Origin: Purshia tridentata
Lineage: Eukaryota; Streptophyta; Magnoliopsida; Rosales; Rosaceae
DNA: 27,226 nucleotides
NCBI GenBank assembly: GCA_003254885.1
Contig: QANT01002373.1
Span: 1-27,226 of the forward strand
Reading direction: 5' to 3'
The notes under the pieces were generated by a model. It was given only the letters and a program-made list of their open reading frames with translations, had not been told where the DNA came from and made no database searches. The position numbers and the translations under genes were made by a program. Shown in pieces: positions 1 through 8,231 of the stretch (the stretch's first letter is position 1; every line of letters begins with the position of its first letter).

Positions 1-575
1 GACCCCGCACGACCTTACCCCCACCCAACCCAGCCACCACGACCACCCCTACCCAACCTAGCTACCACGCAAGCCCACCCTAGCCACCACCTCCCTTTAA
101 ACCCATTAGATAACATGCTGTCAAAAAATACAGAAATGTTCGACAATTTATAACTGAATATAAGTAATATGTTTGGTAGAATACCTCCAAATGCTTGTTT
201 TAAACACACATATTTTTCATTTGGTGGTTGTTTATCGAAAACACTGCCTACGTTCGACAATAGGGTGCCGAATAACCACCAAAATTTCGGCACACTAGTG
301 TTGAAAAGTTTCTAAACAGGCGAAGATGTAGTGGGGTCGCGCCGGTGGCTGGGTTAGGTGGGGTGGGGTGACACGACGGCTGAGTGGGGTCGCGCCGACG
401 TCTGGGTAGGGGTGGGGGGTGGGTGGTTCGGTAAGGGAGGGAGGAAGAGAGAAAAAAATTATTTTTTTTACTGGAGGGGCAAAAAGGGTAAAAAAATAAG
501 TGAGAAAGTTGTCAACTTAGGAGCAAAAGGTAGTCGGAATAGACTGGACCTTAATGAAATTCTATTAGAATTTGA
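1..575. mobile_element. Right part of a GC-rich non-autonomous TIR element (left copy)
   Basis: The window opens inside an element with no recognisable coding capacity. Its core (about 113-366) aligns without gaps to 26973-27226 at a constant offset of 26,860; by eye about 23 of 246 columns differ, mostly transitions. Its right arm (about 325-562: GTGGGGTCGCGCC, a GGGTGGGTGG tract, GGAGGGGCAAAAAGGG, then GTAGTCGGAATAGACTGG) is the reverse complement of the start of the right-edge copy, so the complete element has TIRs of roughly 190 bp. The end lies near 562-570 and no target-site duplication was recognised. The class (Mutator-like or other) is unresolved. ORFs here are chance products of the GC-rich arms. 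Confidence 0.75.
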
Positions 576-599
576 TTTTCAACGCATTTATATATCATA

Positions 600-1530
600 A
601 AATGATTTTAAAGTTAATTTTTAAACTCCTTATACAAATGAAGTTCACCTAAATGGTTATATTTTCAAATAAAGCCAATATTTTAATTTCTTCCGTATTT
701 TTGCACAAAGTGCTTGTAACCCTATCTAGCGCACTTTTGAATTTTTCTTATTTAAACTTGACAAATTGCCATCGTGCAATAGTGGCAATAATTGCTAGTT
801 TCTTATGGTCAAACAAAGGCAATTTTAGAGTTTTTTTTCAATTCAAATAACTATTGTAGCATAATAATAATGATTGTTACTATCTAACAATGATAATTTT
901 TTTGCGCACAGTAGCAATTTTCAAGCGTTCAATGAATAAAACACTTAGTGGATCCTACTGAGCGCTCAATGAAGTGTCAATCGCTCACCTCATTAAAGTA
1001 AATTGGTATGTTACTGTGTTTCACATATAAGCTGATTGATCAGAGAATTTTCTTACTTTAAAAAAAAAAAAAACCCCTTCTATATATTTATACAATATTT
1101 TTTAGCGTTACATACTTCACTAAATTTAAAGATATTTTTTAGACAATTTTATTTTTGATGAAGTCGATAACACCAAAATTTTCTTAATAAAAATATATAA
1201 GATATTTTATATATATGTGGTAGGGGAATAAAAATTAAATGATTTGGTTTTGATTTTCATTTCAATGAAATTGATTTGTGTTTAGAATTCTAGAGATTAA
1301 TTTACGCGTTCGTACGTAAGTAATGTAATATACATGTACATCTGAATGGTGGAGGTTTCATCCATCCTTTTAATTATATAAACTAGACTCTTGGCATGTG
1401 CTCTGCACATGTTAATTGACATTTATATTGTATATTTTTTATTTGATTAATAAATTCCCGCCACTTCACCTTTTAAGGTAGTGGAGTGTTTTTTATTTTT
1501 TAAAAATCTTAGTTTAATTTTTGTATTTAT
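600..1530. other. AT-rich spacer, no gene seen
   Basis: No convincing coding sequence or RNA gene is visible. A stretch near 1120-1200 (GATATTTTTTAGACAA, then GATGAAGTCGATAACACC) resembles 2745-2830 (GATATTTTAGACAAAA, then GATGAAGCTTGTAATACC) in direct orientation, so both may be old fragments of one dispersed repeat flanking the TIR element between them. Confidence 0.4.
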
Positions 1531-1867
1531 AACTAGGGAAACTTAGGTTTAGGTCCCTTATTAGAACAATATTTAGACTAAAGCCGGGAGTGTTTTAAAA
1601 TTTAGAGTCAAGTCCTTTATTTTCATAATCAACTCCTTTTATGCCACATAAGTATTTTATTCCAAAATTACCCATATTAGTATTTAAAATATTTTTAAAT
1701 CTCATGAGATTTAAATCCCACAATTTAAGGGATTTAAATACCAAAATTTATGAGATTTGAATTTTACAAATCTCAAAAATTATGAGATTTAAACTCTACA
1801 CTCGAAACTAATAACTGAAACCAATACCCTAATTCTCAAACTCAAAACCTTTGTACCAATTTATGGA

Positions 1868-2020
1868 CTGATACATTTCAATTGCATCAATAAAGGGGTT
1901 GGTACATTTTAAATGTACCATTGCATGTGTTGGTACATTTAAATTGTACCAATACACGTGTTGGTACATTTCAGTTCTACCGATACACGAGTTGGTACAT
2001 TTGGTTGTACCAAAAGCACC
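1868..2020. repeat. 31-bp tandem array of palindromic units
   Basis: Units start at 1868, 1899, 1930, 1961 and 1992, exactly 31 bp apart. The core is TTGGTACATTT followed by a near complement, TGTACCAA; the unit at 1930 has perfect 8-bp arms around a 7-bp AT spacer. The first unit is degenerate (CTGATACATTT) and the last is shortened. It is an internal tandem array of the TIR element, not a CRISPR array, because no unique spacers separate the repeats. Confidence 0.85.
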
Positions 2021-2101
2021 ACACCATAACCATTATACCAAAACAAAATCATGGAAGCCAAACCCCAATAACACCATAACAATAAGAGCCCAAAACCCAT
2101 A

Positions 2102-2230
2102 AGCCAGTATAGCTTCTACGACATGATGTCGACCAAGGAGGTCTCTATTGTTGGCTACCTTATCAAGGACTATGCCTTCGTTGCTGTAAATGGCTCTGCC
2201 GCCGTAAGGAGGATGAAATTTAAATCATGA
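2102..2230 (+). other. Coding-like fragment inside the TIR element (unidentified)
   Basis: A short open frame with C- and G-rich third positions, unlike its AT-rich surroundings, includes MMSTKEVSIVGYLIKDYAFV and ends at TGA 2228-2230. The first ATG is at 2123, giving only 35 residues. I do not recognise the sequence. It could be a captured host exon fragment, but chance is possible at this length. Confidence 0.2.
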
Positions 2231-2263
2231 GAGAGAGAGAGAAAAAGAGAGAGAGAGAGAGAG
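2229..2263. repeat. GA microsatellite
   Basis: An interrupted (GA)n tract with one AAAA break lies inside the TIR element. It is simple sequence with no function inferred. Confidence 0.9.
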
Positions 2264-2699
2264 CATGCAAGTACATGTAATATTGGACCATTTAACACCT
2301 TCTTGGTTCTGCCAAGATTTCATGTGCAGAAGAAACCAAGACGACCAACATGTGGATAGATAATCACGCAGAAAAAAGTGAATATTCAAATTTAATTATA
2401 TATAATTATATCAACATGCACACACCAACTTGATGTGATAATCTTTAACTAATTTAAATTTCAAATTGACGTGATCATGTATATTTCAATTTATGGGATT
2501 AGATAAAAATTAGAGAAGGGTAATTTGGAGATTGGTAAAATTGAATTTTGTAGAACAAAATAAAAAATGATGACATATAATTAATATTCTGATGTGGCAT
2601 GCAGAAAAGGACTTGACTATGAATATTAAAATAACCCCTGGCTTTGATGTAAACACTGTTATTCTAAAGGATCTAAGCCTAATTATCTCTTATAACTAT

Positions 2700-3070
2700 A
2701 CCTTTATTTATTAAATTGTTAATGTGAATATATTTTTGAATAAAGGATATTTTAGACAAAACATAATTTGATGAAGCTTGTAATACCAAATTCCTCTCTT
2801 GGCATTATAATAGTAAAGATATATATACATATATAGATGAATGAGATGCGTAGAAATTTGAAGAGGAGATAAAAGGATGTGTAAGCAAGAGGAGAGGATC
2901 CGGGTTCATAACGAACTGTGTGGTCCTATAATGCATGAAAAAGTGCAGGGGGCATATATGGTATTATATGTAGGGAAAGAGGCCGGGTCGGAAGGAATGT
3001 GGGAAAAATGAGAGGAAGGGCGGAGTGCAAGGTGCAAGAGAGAAGGGTTAGCTTGGAGACGATTGCGGGG
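2700..3070. other. Distal upstream region of the first SKS gene
   Basis: There is no gene here. From about 2995 to 3070 the sequence becomes purine-rich (GGGAAAAATGAGAGGAAGGG) and recognisably matches the stretch before the second SKS gene (7960-8030), so the proximal promoter homology begins here. The part before about 2990 shows no match to the other twin. Confidence 0.4.
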
Positions 3071-3110
3071 AGTTTGAATGGTTGAGAAATTGTGAGTGGC
3101 ATGTATATAA
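3071..3110 (+). promoter_or_regulatory. Core promoter of the first SKS gene
   Basis: AGTTTGAATGGTTGAGAAAT (3071-3090) is followed by TATATAA at 3104-3110, 183 bp before the ATG. The second SKS gene has AGTTTGAATGGTTCAGAAAT followed by TATAAAA at 8068, so the block is conserved between the twins. It contains AGAAA and GTGA, short motifs reported as pollen cis-elements, but these are common by chance. Confidence 0.6.
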
Positions 3111-3292
3111 GAGAAGTGTGGCGAAGCTTTTGGGGACAACAGATCCAAGAACCATATATCGAGTACTAGAATCATCTCCTATATATTCCAATTTAGCGAG
3201 CATTAATACATAAGAGTGCATGAGTGAGGCAAGTAAATTCTGATTTGTGTACTGCACGGACGTGAAGGAGATCAAATAAGAAAGAAAGAAAC

Positions 3293-5039
3293 ATGTCTGG
3301 CACGATGCTTATGCTGCTGCTATGCGTCTCAGTTGGGACAATTTCGATGGTCCACGGTGGAGACCCTTACCTGTTCTTCACATGGAATGTCACCTATGGA
3401 ACTCTCTCTCCTCTTGGAGTTCCCCAGCAAGTTATTCTCATCAATGGTGAATTTCCGGGACCCAACATCAACTCGACCACCAACAACAACCTGGTTGTCA
3501 ACGTCTTCAATAACCTTGATGAGCCATTCCTTGTGACATGGACCGGCATCCAACAAAGGAAGAATTCATGGCACGATGGAACGCTTGGAACCATGTGCCC
3601 CATTTCCCCAGGTACGAACTTCACATACCAATTCCAAGTGAAGGACCAGATTGGGAGCTTCATCTACTATCCCGTAACTTCTTTGCATAGGACGGCAGGT
3701 GCCTTTGGTGGCCTCCGTGTGAACAGCCGTCTCCTGATTCCCGTTCCTTATGCTGATCCAGAGGATGACTACACTGTCCTCATCGGTGATTGGTACACCA
3801 AAAGCCACTCCACTCTTAAGAAATTGTTGGACAGCGGTCGCACCATGGCCAGGCCGGACGGCGTTCTCATTAATGGCAAATCAGCAAAGGGAGATGGCAA
3901 AGATGATCCCCTCTTCACCATGAAGCCTGGGAAGACCTACAAATACAGGATCTGCAATGTTGGCATAAAAAATTCCCTTAACTTTAGGATCCAAGGCCAC
4001 CCCATGCGGGTTGTTGAGATTGAGGGCTCCCACACCGTCCAAAACACATACGAGTCCCTTGATGTGCATATAGGGCAATGCTTTGGGGTGCTTGTCACTG
4101 CAGACAAAGAGCCCAAGGACTACTACATGGTGGCTTCCACCCGATTCACCAAGACAGTGCTCAGTGCTAAGGGCATCATCCGCTACGAAGGTGGTAAGGG
4201 CCCTGCTTCGCCCGATGTTGCTGATGCCCCTGTAGGATGGGCCTGGTCTCTCAACCAATTCCGTTCGTTCCGCTGGAACCTCACTGCCAGTGCTGCCAGG
4301 CCTAACCCTCAGGGCTCCTACCACTATGGTAAAATTAACATCACCCGCACCATCAGGATTGTCAACTCAGCCAGCAAAGTGGATGGCAAGCTTCGCTATG
4401 CCGTAAATGGAATCTCCCACGTGGACCCTGAAACCCCCCTCAAGCTGGCTGAGTACTATAAAGCTTCGGACAAGGTCTTTAAGTACGACACCATCAAAGA
4501 TGATCCCCCAGCTACAGCTGCAGACAAGGTCACCATTGCACCCAATGTTATCAAAGTAGAACACAAAGCCTTCGTAGAGATCATCTTTGAGAACCACGAG
4601 AAGAGCCTTCAAACATGGCATTTGGGTGGCCACTCTTTCTTTGCTTGCGCGTAAGTTATAATTAAATTGGTTTATGTTTCAGTTTTCTTCATCATATATA
4701 TGTATATATTGCATGATCTACAATACTTGCATGTGCAGAATCGAGCCAGGGAGGTGGTCCATTGAAAAGAGAAAGAACTACAACCTTCTTGACGGTGTGA
4801 GCAGGCATACAATTCAAGTGTTCCCAAAATCATGGGCTGCAATCCTGATAGCAATGGACAATGTCGGAATGTGGAATGTGAGGTCAGAACAACCGGAGAG
4901 GCGCTACCTAGGACAACAGTTCTACATAAGTATTACCACTGACTCACGCTCCCTCAGGGATGAGTACAACATTCCAGATAGCGCCCTCATCTGTGGCATC
5001 GTTAAGGGCATGCCCAAGCCCCCACCTTACACCATGTAA
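3293..5039 (+). CDS. SKS: SKU5-similar (SKS) secreted multicopper-oxidase-like protein, pollen NTP303/Bp10 type, copy 1
   Basis: Two exons, 3293-4650 and 4739-5039, with one GT-AG intron (GTAAGT to GTGCAG) and a codon split GC|A; the product is 552 aa. The signal peptide is residues 1 to about 22 (MSGTMLMLLL..., ending VHG), followed by three cupredoxin domains (about 27-145, 157-300 and 370-535). The family derives from ascorbate oxidase, but the copper ligands are mostly gone: the first His-rich motif reads QQRKNSWHDG (87-96), the C-terminal one WHLGGH (442-447), and the HCH motif is replaced by SWAAILIAMDNVGMW. A role in the apoplast or pollen-tube wall is inferred from the family. There is no C-terminal hydrophobic tail, so no GPI anchor as in SKU5; it should be secreted. 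Many N-x-S/T sites are present. It lacks the first intron found in its twin 3.2 kb downstream. Nearest Arabidopsis relatives are probably SKS11/SKS13. Confidence 0.93.
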
Positions 5040-8014
5040 GATATTTCGCCGCCATGCCATGCCGCTTCACACTAAGAGACAGATCGATCAGACAGCGGGG
5101 AGATCCGGAACTTATAAGTGTGCTTGTGTGAGTGAGTGTGAGCTAGAGATCGAGGAGAGACCATTACAATATTGTATTTCTTCAATTAATTCGCACCCAA
5201 TTTAAGCAAAGAGAGTTAGAAGAATGGTAAAGAATAAGAAGGCGCGGTTGGAACAGCATAAAATATTGCCTCAGTATGTGTGCGTCAACCCTCTGGGATA
5301 TGCCATTACATTTTTCTATTAGAAAAAAAAATGCCATTACAGATTTGTACCTTTTTTTTTTTATATGTTATAATATCTCTTTCTTTCCCTAATCTTATTA
5401 ATTAGCTAGCTAGGTAATTTCGCATAATGTTGCCGGCCATTTCTAATATATCCTTGTCATATTATCGATGACATATCTATTTACTAATTCGATCCGGATC
5501 GGTTCTCAGCGTTTGTTTTCTTTGCCATACAGACATAATTACTGTTAAAGAGTTCATAAGTTTAAAGCCCCTTTTTACTAATGAATATAGCGATCCACCC
5601 CAAGCGGTAGCCTATTTAGTTTCCAGCCATAGTTTTAAATGTGAAATGGGTTCAATCTTCTTTGCCGCTTTGTGTACCTCACTTTTACACTCAGGTGAGT
5701 TACTTCAAAATTCATGCATTTGGCTTCAAACTGCCATGTGTTCAAGTAATTTTTCAAATAATTTGATTAAATTACATTTTGAATTATTTTGAGAGCTTAG
5801 GATTTTAAGTATAGTATTTAGAATTTAGGGCTAAAGCCCTAAAACTCTAAATACATATATATGAACTTATATAAAATCTAAACTCTAAGCCATAAACTTC
5901 GGAATCATAATTCTAAACCTTAAACCTAATTTATATATCATGCATCCCTTTTTTAATCCTAAACTAAATTAAGGATAATGTCATAAATTTACGTTTATAA
6001 GTAATGAAAAAAATGGATACGTAAATTGATATTTTTCGATGCTTCAAAATACATGACATCATTAATTAATTGAATTGGGCTTAATGACTTAAGTGATATA
6101 TAATTTCAAAACTCAATGACTTTTATTGAAAAGAAAATTTACAATATTATTATGTTATATTAAAAGATTTTATTAATTTAAAAATAATTTGCTATTTTAA
6201 TAACTTGGGTTGAGGATCAAAAACGGGTCCAAAGCGCACCTAATTTTTTATGGAATGATTTAGTAGGTTAAAGGCCATTGGGCTCGTCGCGGTCTAGGGT
6301 TTTGGCATATGTACCGACGTAGTCGAAGGTATAGTAACCTATCACCAAATCAGTACTAAGCTAAAGTGGGTTCTACAAACCCCAAGGACCATTCCAAGTA
6401 CTCCTACTCTCTCTAGACCTAGATCTCTCTCTTATATCCCTGAAACTTCATGGATTCAAAGCTCATTAATTACTTTATAGCAAAATTTGGATATGGCTGA
6501 GACTGACACTGCCACCGCAACAGCTCAAACATAAAATAACCATGGCTAGCTAATTATTTGTAATAGTCAAAATTTAGATTTCAAATGATATCATAGTATT
6601 TCTTATCTTGATGAAAAAAACTGTCATCAACCGTAGAAAGATATTAAAATCTATAAAGAGCCAAGAACACCAACAATTTATGGTGCTTCACCCAAGTGGG
6701 CTACATCCACGTAGTATTTTGCTTGTATTTCTAAATATTTTACCGTACATGAGATATTAATGTGTATTGAGAGCACCACCCTCTTCGGGTTGCAGAAAGC
6801 CACTAAAATGCTATGTGAAAGATGTAAAAATCAGAAGTCCTTTGCTGTTACGGTAAGGGCCTTATTTAAGCAGCTGATGGGCCAATGAGCCTAGTAGGCA
6901 ATTGGGCTTCTTCTCTTAGGAGCTCTTCATGCTTCTTCAATCACCTCATGGGTCTTTCTCATCAAATTCCTTAATACAGGCCCAAGACGTCATCCGGTAC
7001 ATGGTTGGCTCGGGGCCCAGTTTCTTCTGCTAACCCGTTCTTCTTCTATTGACAAGTTAACAAAAAAGTAGAATGCTTAGTTAGGTTACGTGACAATTTG
7101 TCATTAGTCGAATTATATCGGTGATTTATGATCCACAAGCATCTAATTTAAATCCATTTATGACTCATTTTACATAAAGCAAAACACTGAAATCTTTGCT
7201 ATATATATATATAGCATGCCACTCTTTTCATTATAGCATGCAATTGGTTATCCATTAAAATCACCTTAGAATAATAGATTTGGAATATGTATGCAACTAA
7301 ATACTAATCCATGCATGGTATGATCAGTTGTTTGGATTGGTTGATGGAGATCAGTTTTGAATAATTACTGGGATCTCATGTTGTGCATGTAACAAGTGAT
7401 GAGCACTATATTCGGACATGCGCGATTGTCGTTGATTTTGTAATGAACAAGTCTGTGAAAGGAACATATATTCAATGCACCTCAGAACATATACAGATGC
7501 ATAAGCAAATTAATATGATAAAATAAATTCAGGCGGTATCTCATTTTTTACCAAAAAACAAAAAGTTGCCACCTAAATTTTTTTTAATTATCATATTAAT
7601 TTGCTTATGTTGGGACTGTTGGACGCGTGTAAGAATTTGGAAGGCACGAGATACATCTAATAAGCAAGAAAGTTATCAGCCAAAATTTTCATCTATTAAA
7701 GAGAGGGTCCTGATAGAGGAGAAGATAAGAGTCAAAAAGTACAGTTAATTATTTCTCGAATAAGACTAATGGTGTTTAAGTTTTGTTAGATGTAGGGATA
7801 AGTGTCCAAAAATTAGATAGAGAAAGAAACATTTTTAGGAGGAGAGGATTTGAACTCAAAAAAAGGAAGAAGCTGGCTAGATATATATATATAGAAGGAG
7901 AATTAGTTAGACAAGAATGTGTATTAACATTTCCCAAGAGAGAAAATGTAGGAGAACAAAAAAAGATTGAGGGGAAGAGCGCAATTTAAGGGGAAAGAAA
8001 GAAGGGTGAGCGCA
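5040..8014. other. Intergenic region between the SKS twins
   Basis: About 3 kb, AT-rich. 5040-5230 is probably the 3' UTR of the first SKS gene. A 96-bp foldback lies at 5795-5890. Short ORFs at 7566-7748 and 7783-7989 have AT-driven composition and no family resemblance, so I do not call them. No RNA gene was seen. Homology to the first SKS promoter begins near 7960. Confidence 0.5.
5795..5890. repeat. 96-bp foldback (imperfect palindrome) with TTTAGGG motif at the tip
   Basis: The arms run from GCTTAG (5795) to CTAAGC (5890). The centre is TTTAGGGCT-AA-AGCCCTAAA, and the inner arms extend to TATTTAGA against TCTAAATA. The outer arms are imperfect. It may be a relic mini-element or a hairpin-forming sequence. 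TTTAGGG equals the plant telomere unit but occurs only once per arm. Confidence 0.7.
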
Positions 8015-8074
8015 GAGGCATCTTAGAAAAGTTTGAATGGTTCAGAAATTGTCAAAGGAGTGTAGTGTATAAAA
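8015..8074 (+). promoter_or_regulatory. Core promoter of the second SKS gene
   Basis: AGTTTGAATGGTTCAGAAAT (8030-8049) precedes TATAAAA at 8068-8074, 158 bp before the chosen ATG. It matches the first SKS promoter at 3071-3110 in sequence and order, which argues for retained common regulation, most simply pollen expression as in the family. Confidence 0.6.
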
Positions 8075-8231
8075 GGGAAGGGTTGGGGGAGCCATGGACA
8101 TAGTGGTAGAGAAGAAGAACCAGTATCTTCTTCCAGTTAATAATATAGGGAAAATAATAGAGATAATTTATTGCTGTGAGGAAAGGGTTGAAATTAAAGT
8201 GGTGAGAGAAAAATTTATAAGAATAAGAGAG

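Larger units (their letters stand above)
1535..2695. mobile_element. About 1.16-kb TIR element upstream of the first SKS gene
   Basis: Sequence from about 1530 to 1660 is inverted at about 2585-2697. Matching landmarks are ACTTAGGTTTAGGTCC against GGATCTAAGCCTAATT, AGTCAAGTCCTTT against AAAGGACTTGACT, and ATGCCACAT against ATGTGGCAT, in the same order and similar spacing. This gives imperfect TIRs of more than 100 bp. The interior carries a 31-bp tandem array (1868-2020), a short coding-like stretch (2102-2230) and a GA microsatellite. No transposase is visible, so it is non-autonomous. Exact ends and target-site duplication were not resolved. Confidence 0.65.

Noticed and set aside
15-600. 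Glycine/tryptophan-rich ORFs at the left edge
   Set aside because: They arise from GGGTGGGG-type TIR arms of a non-coding element.
1868-2020. CRISPR-like array of palindromic repeats
   Set aside because: The units are contiguous with 31-bp period and no unique spacers, the genome is a plant, and the array lies inside a TIR element.
3329-4633. Long antisense and alternative-frame ORFs over the SKS genes
   Set aside because: They mirror the strong codon bias of the real coding strand and repeat at the same places in both twins.
7566-7989. Two small ORFs upstream of SKS copy 2
   Set aside because: Lys/Arg/Ile-rich products from AT- and purine-rich DNA, no family resemblance, and the second overlaps the promoter homology.
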